A DNA stretch of 64,000 nucleotides from Aquimarina sp. MAR_2010_214 (lineage in GTDB: Bacteria; Bacteroidota; Bacteroidia; Flavobacteriales; Flavobacteriaceae): contig NZ_PJMS01000001.1 of NCBI RefSeq assembly GCF_002846555.1, positions 620,001-684,000 on the forward strand, read 5' to 3'. The position numbers and the translations under genes were made by a program. Below, one piece after another: positions 52,040-60,900 of the stretch. The notes beneath the pieces are model-generated. The model did no database searches and was not told where the DNA came from. It saw only the letters and a program-made list of their open reading frames with translations. The first letter of the stretch is position 1. The number at the start of each line of letters is the position of its first letter.

Positions 52040-52129
52040 AACTATACTAACATAGATTTATACAAATATACAATGAATATATACCAAAAAAATGCTTCTT
52101 CCTTCATATAAATTTGCATTATAAATCAA
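52040..52129. promoter_or_regulatory. Divergent promoter region of the AraC gene and the deacetylase operon
   Basis: A 90-bp AT-rich gap between two divergent genes. TAAATTTG at 52109-52116 matches the Bacteroidota -7 box TAnnTTTG on the plus strand; a -33 TTG is not clear. It is the natural place for AraC operators. Confidence 0.4.
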
Positions 52130-53125
52130 ATGGTAAACCCAATGAAACTAATAAAAGTATTTTTTTTAATACTATCTACAAGCGTATGTATAGTTCTATT
52201 TTCTAGCCATACTTCAGAAAAAGAGTTTATAAAAACGACCGCAATAGAAAACGACAGCATAGCAGATCATTTCTGGCCAAATGATGCGCGACTGGTAATC
52301 TCGTTCTCAATGCAATTTGAAACTGGCGGACAGCCTGAGGGTGCAGAAAGTCCTTTTGCTGCAAAACCATTACCAAAAGGAAATCCAGATCTTCCTGCAG
52401 AAAGTTGGTTTCGTTATGGTGCCAAAGAGGGCATTTACAGAATGCTGGATTTGTGGGATAAACACAATATCAAAGTTAGTTCTCATGTAGTTGGTGCTGC
52501 TGCTATCAAATATCCCGAAGTTGCCAAAGCTATAGCAAATCGTGGTCATGAAATTGCTGCACACGGTATCGCCTGGAACGATCAATGGGGTATGACTTAT
52601 GAACAGGAATTAGCATTTATAAAAACCGGTATTGACACAGTTGAAACCATTACCGGACAACGCGGTAGAGGCTATAATGCCAATTGGTTACGACGTAGTC
52701 CCAACACATTAAAGGTTCTACAAGAACTTGATTTCTTATATCATATAGATGATTTAAGTCATGACGAACCATTTATCACAGAGGTTAGGGGAAAGGATTT
52801 TGTAGTCATGCCGTATACACTTCGTAATAATGATATCGTAAATATTGAAGGCAAAAATTGGTCTCCTAATCAGTTTTTAAATCAATTAAAAATGGAGTTT
52901 GATCAATTATATGATGAAGCGGGAAGTAAAAGAAGAATGATGTCTGTGAGTTTACACGATAGAATTGGTGGAGCACCATCAATTGTTCGTGTAGTAGATC
53001 TATTCATACAGTATGCTAAGAAGCATAAAGGCGTTGTATTTATGCGTAAAGATGATATCGCAAAAATGATAAAAGATGACCCAAAAACGCCAAGAGATAA
53101 TTCTGAATTAATGTATAACAAATGA
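52130..53125 (+). CDS. Polysaccharide deacetylase family protein, exported
   Basis: A 331-residue protein; an inner Met at 52142 (MKLIKVFFLILSTSVCIVLF) begins the signal peptide and may be the true start. The NodB-type fold has LVISFSMQFETGG, IKVSSHVVGAAAIKYPEVAK, the metal motif HEIAAHGIAWNDQW and VSLHDRIGG near the end. The arrangement is closer to PuuE/allantoinase-like members than to chitin deacetylases, and the first Asp of the classical TFDD is replaced (SFSMQFE). It acts in the periplasm or at the surface. It is the first gene of a four-gene operon. Confidence 0.83.
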   Translation: MVNPMKLIKVFFLILSTSVCIVLFSSHTSEKEFIKTTAIENDSIADHFWPNDARLVISFSMQFETGGQPEGAESPFAAKPLPKGNPDLPAESWFRYGAKEGIYRMLDLWDKHNIKVSSHVVGAAAIKYPEVAKAIANRGHEIAAHGIAWNDQWGMTYEQELAFIKTGIDTVETITGQRGRGYNANWLRRSPNTLKVLQELDFLYHIDDLSHDEPFITEVRGKDFVVMPYTLRNNDIVNIEGKNWSPNQFLNQLKMEFDQLYDEAGSKRRMMSVSLHDRIGGAPSIVRVVDLFIQYAKKHKGVVFMRKDDIAKMIKDDPKTPRDNSELMYNK

Positions 53126-53535
53126 AAAGTACAACTTCAAAAAACCATGCCTATTTTCTACTACGATTAGCAATGGGCATCAATCTTCTAGCACATGGAT
53201 TAGTGAGGATTCCAAAAATAAAAACCTTTAGCAACTGGATGGTAAACCTTTATAAAGAAACAATACTACCCGAAATATTTATTTCTCCTTTTGCAAAAAT
53301 ATTACCCTTTGTAGAACTTACTATTGGTGTATTCCTTGTTTTTGGATTGTATACTTATCGTACCTGTCTCGCCAGTGGAATACTAATGACTATTCTGATC
53401 TTTGGTTCTTGTTTAGCCGAACAATGGGAATGGGTTGGATTTCAAATGATCTACGTACTGTTCTTTTACCTTTTGATTAGTACATCGCAAAACAATCATT
53501 TTTCAATTGATAATCTCTTACAAAATAAATCATGA
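53122..53535 (+). CDS. DoxX family membrane protein
   Basis: A 137-residue protein with four helices (LLRLAMGINLLAHGLVRIP, FAKILPFVELTIGVFLVFG, RTCLASGILMTILIFGSCL and FQMIYVLFFYLLI). The start ATG overlaps the stop of the deacetylase gene by 4 bp and its own stop overlaps the next gene's ATG by 4 bp. It may help membrane redox balance or partner the reductase downstream; that is a guess. Confidence 0.82.
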   Translation: MKSTTSKNHAYFLLRLAMGINLLAHGLVRIPKIKTFSNWMVNLYKETILPEIFISPFAKILPFVELTIGVFLVFGLYTYRTCLASGILMTILIFGSCLAEQWEWVGFQMIYVLFFYLLISTSQNNHFSIDNLLQNKS

Positions 53536-54638
53536 AAACTACACTATATACAAAATACAAAATGAATGAGCTTTCATTAAAAAATCGCTTTTTAATGGCA
53601 CCCATGACACGCTCCAGGGCAGAAGAACCTGGAAACGAACCTAATGCCTTAATGGCAAAATATTATCAACAAAGAGCTTCTGCCGGGATTATTATTAGTG
53701 AGGCTACTCAAATTTCTGTACAAGGAATGGGTTATGCAAAAACTCCTGGAATCTATTCTCAGAAACAAATCGAAGGTTGGAAACTCGTTACCGACGCAGT
53801 GCATAAAAACGGAAGTAAAATCTTTTTACAACTATGGCATGTAGGACGTGTAAGCTCTTCGAAAGTAAATGGCTTGCAACCTATTGCTCCTTCTGCAGAA
53901 ATAGCAAAAGATACACAAGTATATATTTTTGATGGTGCTCCTAATGGTGATGCTACATTTGTTCCTGTCGAAAAGCCTCGAGAAATGACCAAAGGTGATA
54001 TTACCCAGGTTATCGAAGAATTTAGAATAGGAGCAAAGAATGCTATCGAAGCTGGCTTTGATGGGGTAGAAATTCATGGGGCAAATGGGTATCTAATTGA
54101 TCAGTTTTTGCGAAGTAATAGCAATCATAGAACAGATGAATATGGCGGAACCAAAGAAAACAGAATTCGTATTCTTAAAGAAATTACTCAAGCTGTGGCA
54201 GATGAAATAGGTGTTGATAAAACAGGAGTGAGATTATCCCCTTTTATAAGCTTTAAGGACATGAATGATCCCGAAATTTTAGAAACCATTATGATCGCTG
54301 CCAAAACATTAAACAAAATAGGAGTAACCTATATTCATTTATGCGAAGCCGATTGGGATGATGCTCCCACAATTCCAGAAGATTTCAGAATTAAATTGAG
54401 AGCTAATTTTACACATACAATTATAGCTACAGGAAATAAAACCCCCAAAGAAGCTAACGATCTATTAGACAAAAAATTAGTTGATCTTGTGGGGTTTGGA
54501 AGAAAATTCCTAACCAATCCTGATTATCCTAAACGAGTACAACTAAATGCTATAATGAACGACATTTCTGACCCCCATACTCTTTTTGGCGGTGGTGACG
54601 CAAGAGGTTATACCGATTATCCATTTCTAGAAGTATAA
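53532..54638 (+). CDS. Old yellow enzyme family alkene reductase (NemA type)
   Basis: A 368-residue FMN enzyme that reduces activated C=C bonds with NADPH. Typical stretches are NRFLMAPMTRSRAEEPGNEP near the N-terminus, LQLWHVGRVSSS, the HGANGYLIDQFLRSNSN flavin/substrate region and FGRKFLTNPDYPKRV in the phosphate-binding part. Such enzymes detoxify reactive enones or nitro compounds. It lies in the four-gene operon under the probable control of the divergent AraC regulator. Confidence 0.93.
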   Translation: MKTTLYTKYKMNELSLKNRFLMAPMTRSRAEEPGNEPNALMAKYYQQRASAGIIISEATQISVQGMGYAKTPGIYSQKQIEGWKLVTDAVHKNGSKIFLQLWHVGRVSSSKVNGLQPIAPSAEIAKDTQVYIFDGAPNGDATFVPVEKPREMTKGDITQVIEEFRIGAKNAIEAGFDGVEIHGANGYLIDQFLRSNSNHRTDEYGGTKENRIRILKEITQAVADEIGVDKTGVRLSPFISFKDMNDPEILETIMIAAKTLNKIGVTYIHLCEADWDDAPTIPEDFRIKLRANFTHTIIATGNKTPKEANDLLDKKLVDLVGFGRKFLTNPDYPKRVQLNAIMNDISDPHTLFGGGDARGYTDYPFLEV

Positions 54639-54642
54639 AACT

Positions 54643-55020
54643 ATGATGACAAAAGAAATTAATCCTGTTGGTAGTTTTAAAGATTGGGATAGTACTAAAA
54701 TACTAGAACTACAAAACAGCAATGAAGGGGATCGCGTTGGAGATACTCTTTTATTTGAAGATGATAGTATTAAAGTTTGGTCTATTATTTTAAAACCCGG
54801 AGATAGGTTACCTTTTCATAAGCATACAAAAAACTATACCTGGGTTTGTTTAACCCAAGGAGTGGCCGTATCTCACTATGAAAATGGTAGAATTGTCGAA
54901 ATACAGTATCAAAAAGGAGATTTGTCATATTACGATCACGATACTAAAGGTGATTTTGTCCATAATTTAGAAAATATCGGTGATCTGTTATTAAAGTTTA
55001 ACACGGTAGAATATAAATAA
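54643..55020 (+). CDS. Cupin-domain protein
   Basis: A 125-residue single cupin. The metal-binding histidines are in LPFHKHTKNYTWVCLTQGVA with a second set in YYDHDTKGDFVHNLEN. It may be an isomerase, a small dioxygenase or a sensor; the sequence alone does not decide. It is the last gene of the operon, 4 bp after the reductase gene, and convergent with the CDF exporter gene. Confidence 0.75.
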   Translation: MMTKEINPVGSFKDWDSTKILELQNSNEGDRVGDTLLFEDDSIKVWSIILKPGDRLPFHKHTKNYTWVCLTQGVAVSHYENGRIVEIQYQKGDLSYYDHDTKGDFVHNLENIGDLLLKFNTVEYK

Positions 55021-55027
55021 CTTCCTA

Positions 55028-55906
55028 TTACTCTGTTAACTTACACACCTCACCATCTAATTCTATTTCAATAGTACAATGACTAAAATGATACACCATC
55101 AAGGTTTTTTTAATCTCTGATTTTACACTAATAATCTGGTCTATTTGCGTAATACCTTTTAGCTTAACATGCGCCGTAAAAACATGATGTTCTCCCTCTA
55201 GTGACCAAACATGTAGGTGATGTATAGAATCAACATGTGGCATTTGCAGTATTTCTGATTTTATTTCTTCTATATTAATACCCTTTGGGATTCCTTGTAG
55301 AAATACGAATAATGTTTCTTTTAATCGCTTAATAACATTATATAGAATATAGAGTGTTATTAAAAGAGAAAGAGCAGGGTCAAGGTACTGAACATCTGTA
55401 AAATATATAGCAATAGCTGCAAAGAGCACAGCAACCCACCCCAATACATCTTCTATTAAGTGCCAGGAAATCACTTTCTCATTCAATGATTTCCCACCAC
55501 TTACTTTCCATGCAGCATAACCATTGACTGCTATTCCCAGAAGAGCAAAAACAATCATCCCCCGAGCATCAGAATGTTCGGGTTCTAATAACCTGCCTAT
55601 GGCTTCATAAATCACATAAATGGATCCTAAAATCAAGATAATACTGTTAATCAATGCTCCTAAGAGAGAGAAACGTCTGTAACCAAATGAGAATTTGGCA
55701 TCGGCTTCTTTTTTCGATTTCCCTTCGAGATACCATGCTGTACCCAAAGAAAGTGAATCTCCTAAATCATGAATGGCATCAGAAATAATAGCGATGCTAT
55801 TTACATAAAACCCACCTATAATCTCTAAAATGGTAAATCCTAAATTCAGAAAAAATGCAATTTTCAAATTCTTTCCTGCATGGTCATGTGAGTGGTCGTG
55901 TCCCAT
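55028..55906 (-). CDS. Cation diffusion facilitator, CzcD type
   Basis: A 292-residue metal exporter. The N-terminus is His-rich (MGHDHSHDHAG). Six membrane helices follow, with the metal sites in AIISDAIHDLGDSLSLG and HLIEDVLGWVAVLFA, and a cytoplasmic domain with MPHVDSIHHLHVWSLEGEHH. It exchanges Zn2+, Co2+ or Cd2+ for H+ at the inner membrane. It is the last gene of the metal-efflux operon, 3 bp from the next gene. Confidence 0.93.
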   Translation of the reverse strand: MGHDHSHDHAGKNLKIAFFLNLGFTILEIIGGFYVNSIAIISDAIHDLGDSLSLGTAWYLEGKSKKEADAKFSFGYRRFSLLGALINSIILILGSIYVIYEAIGRLLEPEHSDARGMIVFALLGIAVNGYAAWKVSGGKSLNEKVISWHLIEDVLGWVAVLFAAIAIYFTDVQYLDPALSLLITLYILYNVIKRLKETLFVFLQGIPKGINIEEIKSEILQMPHVDSIHHLHVWSLEGEHHVFTAHVKLKGITQIDQIISVKSEIKKTLMVYHFSHCTIEIELDGEVCKLTE

Positions 55907-55908
55907 AG

Positions 55909-56277
55909 TTATTTTTGGTATGATTCTAATCTCATTTTCAAATCATGAGGTATAGGTATTGTTTTAAGCGGTGGTACATTTATGCCTCCGGTATTACCAA
56001 TAGGAACCCTATTGATAAATGATTTCCACCCACCTACAATTAAACGAATAACTTGTCCAAAAATTTCACGGTTGTTTTTGGTAAGAATACCATATTTGAG
56101 CATTAAATAATGTGTATACGAATGCTCTCTGGGATATGATTGTCCCAAAATATGGCAGCGCTCTAAATGATTCCAAGCCTTTGGTAAATTTTTATTGGAT
56201 AATGCTATTTTATAAAGCGACAATTCTTTATCATATTCAATTTTAAGCTTTGGCGGTATTGTTATATTAAACTTCAT
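55909..56277 (-). CDS. DUF3703-like protein of the metal-efflux operon
   Basis: About 122 residues from Met 56277 (MKFNITIPPKLKIEYDKE); the longer open frame to 56355 overlaps the regulator and has no support. The region AWNHLERCHILGQSYPREHS and PIGNTGGINV match the DUF3703 family, which is often found next to metal-efflux genes. The function is unknown. It has a few His and Cys residues that might bind metal. Confidence 0.72.
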   Translation of the reverse strand: MKFNITIPPKLKIEYDKELSLYKIALSNKNLPKAWNHLERCHILGQSYPREHSYTHYLMLKYGILTKNNREIFGQVIRLIVGGWKSFINRVPIGNTGGINVPPLKTIPIPHDLKMRLESYQK

Positions 56278-56332
56278 ATGATTACATCTTTTACACAAAA
56301 ATAGATATCGTAACCATGCAACAGAAGTGCAT

Positions 56333-56752
56333 TTATTGCCCACTACAATGCTCACACATACCTTTTACCACCAAATTCATATCTTCGGCTACATATCCAT
56401 CTGGTAAATTGATTTGAGGAATTTTATGTTCTGTAAGACATATCGTTTCTCTACAATTACTACAATGAAAATGTAAATGCAAATCTCTATCAATATCACA
56501 ATTACAACCCGCTTCGCAAAGTGCATATTTTATAGTGCCCGTTCCATCATCTACCTGGTGTACAATCCCTTTTTCTTCAAATGTCTTTAAGGTTCTATAC
56601 AGTGTTGTTCTATCTGCTTTTGCAAAAGCATTTTCAATATCTCCAAGTGTTTTAGCTACATTACTTTGAGTCATATATTTATAGACCAGCAATCGCATCG
56701 CTGTTGGGCGTACTTTCTTTGATTCCAAAAAACTTTCAATAGTATTCATCAT
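56333..56752 (-). CDS. Fur-family metal-responsive repressor
   Basis: A 139-residue regulator. The N-terminal winged helix has VRPTAMRLLVYKYMTQSN and ADRTTLYRTLKTFEEKGIV, the family signature. The C-terminal metal domain has HLHFHCSNCRETICL with a CxxC and a final CEHCSGQ with a second CxxC, as in Zur-type proteins with a structural zinc. Its ATG shares a base with the adaptor stop (TAATG). It probably senses zinc or a related metal and controls the efflux operon. Confidence 0.86.
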   Translation of the reverse strand: MMNTIESFLESKKVRPTAMRLLVYKYMTQSNVAKTLGDIENAFAKADRTTLYRTLKTFEEKGIVHQVDDGTGTIKYALCEAGCNCDIDRDLHLHFHCSNCRETICLTEHKIPQINLPDGYVAEDMNLVVKGMCEHCSGQ

Positions 56753-57945
56753 TAATGTCCGTGTCCGTGACCTCCTTCTTCACTATTTTTTGCCTTCGCC
56801 AATATGGTAAACGCATCTTTTAGTACTAATCGAGTAGTACTAATATCTTTATTTTTATCCTCTAATGTAATCGCTACAAACCCTTCTTCTTCGGTTCCTT
56901 TGGTGATGGGGATCATTTCAAAATCCGTAACTATTGATTTTCCCTCACTTCTTTTCTCTCCTGCTGCAAAAACATAATGGTCTCCATCAAAACGGACTAT
57001 AGCTTCCTCTGGAACAGCATATGCTTCGCGAGCACCAACTTCAATTTTTGCGTTTACAAACATTCCCGGAAGCAACTCCTGGTTTTTCTCTTTTAAGTGC
57101 CCATGAATAGTTATAGATCTATCATCACTAACATTATTACCTATTAAGAAAATCTCTGCTTCCATCCATTTATCTGGTTCATTTGCTAAACGAAAACGAA
57201 TACGTTGCTCATTTTTTATTAATGGGATATCATCTTCATATACTTTGAGTTCGACATGCAGATCTTCGGCATTGGTAATATCCATTAACACATCTTCTGA
57301 ACCAAAATACTTTCCGGTATTTACATACACTTCTCTCACGACTCCATTAATAGGAGAATATACATTTACCATAGAAGATACTCTTCCATTAGTTACATGA
57401 GAAGGGTTGATACCTACCATTTTTAATTTACTTTCTAAAGCTTGAATATTTGCTTTATTAATCAAGTAATCACTTTTTGCTTTTTGAAATACTTTTGTTG
57501 AAGAGACACTTTCTTTATTTAGTATTTCCTGACGTTCATAATCTGCTTTCAGGTATTCATTTTTTGCAACTGCTTCCAGGTAATCTCTTTGAAATTCTAT
57601 AAAATCAGGGTTTTCTACTCTTGCTACAAGTTGTCCTTTTCTTAATCGTGTACCAGGAAGCATATTGGTGAACTTCAAAAACCCGCCATAAGGAACGGTA
57701 ATAGAAAGATTACTTTGTGGAGGAACATCGATCATTCCGTTTACACTTAACTCATTTCCTATTTTACGTTTCTGAGCTTTACCAATTTCTATTTGAGTTT
57801 GCTTCATTTGTTCATCTGTCAACTCGACGAGATTTTCGTTAGCTTCTTCATGTTTTTCTTCAGAAGTTGCAGCAGGTTTATTAGCACATCCTAAGGTAAA
57901 CAGAAGTACGAATATGGCTATTAATTTATATATGTTTGTTTTCAT
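56752..57945 (-). CDS. RND efflux periplasmic adaptor (CusB/CzcB type), lipoprotein
   Basis: A 397-residue adaptor with lipoprotein signal (FVLLFTLGCANKPA). It has the lipoyl/hairpin part (VPYGGFLKFTNMLPGTRLRK, ARVENPDFIEFQRDYLEA), a beta-barrel domain (YVNTGKYFGSEDVLMDI) and ends in His-rich EEGGHGHGH. It links the inner-membrane pump to the outer-membrane channel. It follows the pump gene by 2 bp and precedes the Fur-type gene with a 1-bp TAATG overlap. Confidence 0.92.
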   Translation of the reverse strand: MKTNIYKLIAIFVLLFTLGCANKPAATSEEKHEEANENLVELTDEQMKQTQIEIGKAQKRKIGNELSVNGMIDVPPQSNLSITVPYGGFLKFTNMLPGTRLRKGQLVARVENPDFIEFQRDYLEAVAKNEYLKADYERQEILNKESVSSTKVFQKAKSDYLINKANIQALESKLKMVGINPSHVTNGRVSSMVNVYSPINGVVREVYVNTGKYFGSEDVLMDITNAEDLHVELKVYEDDIPLIKNEQRIRFRLANEPDKWMEAEIFLIGNNVSDDRSITIHGHLKEKNQELLPGMFVNAKIEVGAREAYAVPEEAIVRFDGDHYVFAAGEKRSEGKSIVTDFEMIPITKGTEEEGFVAITLEDKNKDISTTRLVLKDAFTILAKAKNSEEGGHGHGH

Positions 57946-57947
57946 TT

Positions 57948-60900
57948 TTATTGAATTGCGTTGATACTTTCAATTTCGATAAGAGTTTGATTGTAAGCGT
58001 TTATGAATTCTAAATATTTGGTTTGAATTTCTAGCGCCCGATTGAGCCCTTGTACATATTCTATATATCCAATAGCTCCTTCTGTAAAACCTCGCTGAGA
58101 CTGTTTTAATAATAGTTCAGATTGTGAAAGGGCATTTTTTTTATAATATGACAAGTTCTTTTGGTTTTTTTCTAATTGCCTCAAAAGCATATTTAATTGA
58201 GTGGTGACTTCATTTTCTACCACATCCAACTGTGCCTGGCTTTCTTTTTGACGAATTTTGGCGGCTTTTATTTTTGCAGCATGTGGTTTGCCCCAAATCG
58301 GAATAGCCAGACCTAATTTTACCCCGGTAAATCTGTTTCCAGAATCAAAAACCACATCAGATCCATTTACTGTTTGTCCGGGACCATTAAAAGATTGATT
58401 AAAATACCCTAATGTGATATCTGGAAGCATTTTTGATACCTCAACCGATTTCTTAATATCGGCAATAGTTATTTGTTCCTTATAAAAAGATAGTACAGGG
58501 TTTTTCTCTATAGCCGTAGTATTTTGATCTACAGGCAATAGATTTGATTTTACTTTTAAATCTCCCACAGCAATATCAACATGGTTTTCAGAGTTTACCA
58601 ATTTTTGCATACGCAATTGATATTGTTGTATGGTTGCATTATTCTCCTGTATTTTAATTTGTAAATCTGCAACTTCTGCATTGGCCGTTGCTTGCTCTAA
58701 TGCATTACTTTCGCCTGTTTTAAATCGCAGGTTTGCAGCATAAACAAATCGTTGATAAATGCTATCTTGTTTTTGAAGCAATTGTTGTTTACTCTTTAGA
58801 AACCATAATTGATAATAGGTAGCTTTTAATTGTTTTACCACCTCGTTTTGAACTACTTCCTGGTTTAATTCACTGGATTTTATAGCTGCCTTTGCCAACT
58901 TATTCTGGTTAGTATAGAGCGTAGGAAAGGCAAATGTTTGACTGATACTAAATTTAGTATCGTTATCAAAATCGCTATTGGTTTGTCCATATATCAGATC
59001 AAAATCAGTTTTGGGAAGGTTAAAACTGGTTCTTTTTAAGGCATGTTCCTGCTCGGTTTGATATGCTGCAACTTTTAGATTTGGATTACTTCTTAAAGCT
59101 GCATCCATAACTTCTTCCAAATTTTGATATATCGTTTTTGCTTCACTAGTCTGAGCATTTATGCTAGTCATATTTCCTGCTACTCCAAGAAGTACTACTA
59201 GTAAAAGCATTGCTTTTTTTGGTTTCATTTGTACTCTTTTTTCAAAATAATAATAGAGAATAGGTAATACCACCAGGGTTAAAAAAGTAGCGGTAATCAA
59301 TCCTCCTATAACTACTGTTGCAAGAGGTCGTTGTACCTCTGCTCCCGAGGTTTGAGAAATTGCCATTGGTAAAAACCCTAATGAAGCAACAGTTGCAGTC
59401 ATAATTACGGGTCGTAATCTAGTTTTGGTTCCTTTATAAATTCGTTCAAAAACATCGGTAATACCTTCTTTTTTCAACCTATTAAACTCTGCAATAAGTA
59501 CAATTCCGTTTAATACTGCTACACCAAATAAGGCTATAAAACCAACACCTGCAGAAATACTAAATGGCAAATCCCGAAGCCAAAGAGCAAAGACACCTCC
59601 TATAGCAGAAAGAGGAATCGCTGTAAATATTAAGAGTCCTTGTTTTAAAGAACCAAAAGTAAAATACAATAGAATGAAAATAAGCAATAATGCTAAAGGA
59701 ACTGCTATCCCAAGGCGTTGCTTAGCTTTGACCAGGTTTTCAAATTGACCTCCATAAGCAACAGTATATCCCGGTGCAAAATTTACTTGATTATCAATCT
59801 TAGTACTAATTTCTTCTACAACACTCTCGACATCTCGATCCCTAACATTGAAAGCAATGATAATACGTCTTCTTGTATTGTCTCGTTGTATTTGATAAGG
59901 GCCATCCTTAATAGATACAGTTGCCAGTTGTTGTAATGGAATTTGTTCTCCTTTGTCTCCATTAATATAAAGGTTCTGCACATCTGCAAGACTGGTTCTG
60001 CTACTATTATCTAACCGCACTACTAAATCAAAACGTTTTTCTCCTTCATAAACCAATCCTGTAGATGCCCCTGCAAAAGCTGCTTGAATTGTATTATTAA
60101 CTGTTTTAATATCCAAACCATACTTTGCTAATTGAGCTCTATTGTAATCTATTACAATTTGCGGCACCCCTGTTACTTCCTCAACATAAATATCTACTGC
60201 TCCTTTGACTTTTCTGGCAATTTTACCGATCTGATTGGCATAGGAAGAAAGTCGGGCTAAATCTTCTCCATATATTTTTATAGCCACATCCTGGCGTACC
60301 CCGGTCATTAGTTCATTAAATCGCATCTGTATAGGTTGTTGAAAACCAAAAGCCACTCCTGGTATCACTTCTAAAGCTTCGGTCATTTTATTAGCTAATT
60401 CTGAACGATTGGAAGCAGATACCCATTTTGATTTATCTTTAAGAATAATGATCATATCTGCAGCTTCTACAGGCATAGGATCGGTAGGTATTTCTCCCGA
60501 ACCTATTTTTGAGACTACTTGTAATACTTCTGGAAATTTATCGAGTACTATTTTCTCTGCTTTGGTTGTAGCTTTTATTGTATTAGAAAGAGAGCTTCCT
60601 GTAAGTACTCTGGTTTCTACAGAAAAATCGCCTTCTTCTAGTGTTGGAATAAATTCTCCTCCAAAGTTATTAAACACCAGATATGCTATTATAAAAAGTC
60701 CTGATGTGATTGCCAGAATAAATATTCTACTACGCATTGACCATTTGATTATGGGTTCATACAGCTTATAGAAGAAATTCATGATTTTATCAGAAATATT
60801 TTCTTTATGGGTTCCTTTTTTACTCAATACTAATGCAGACATCATAGGAACATAAGTGAGTGATAATATAAAAGCTCCCAGGATAGCAAAACCAACTGTC

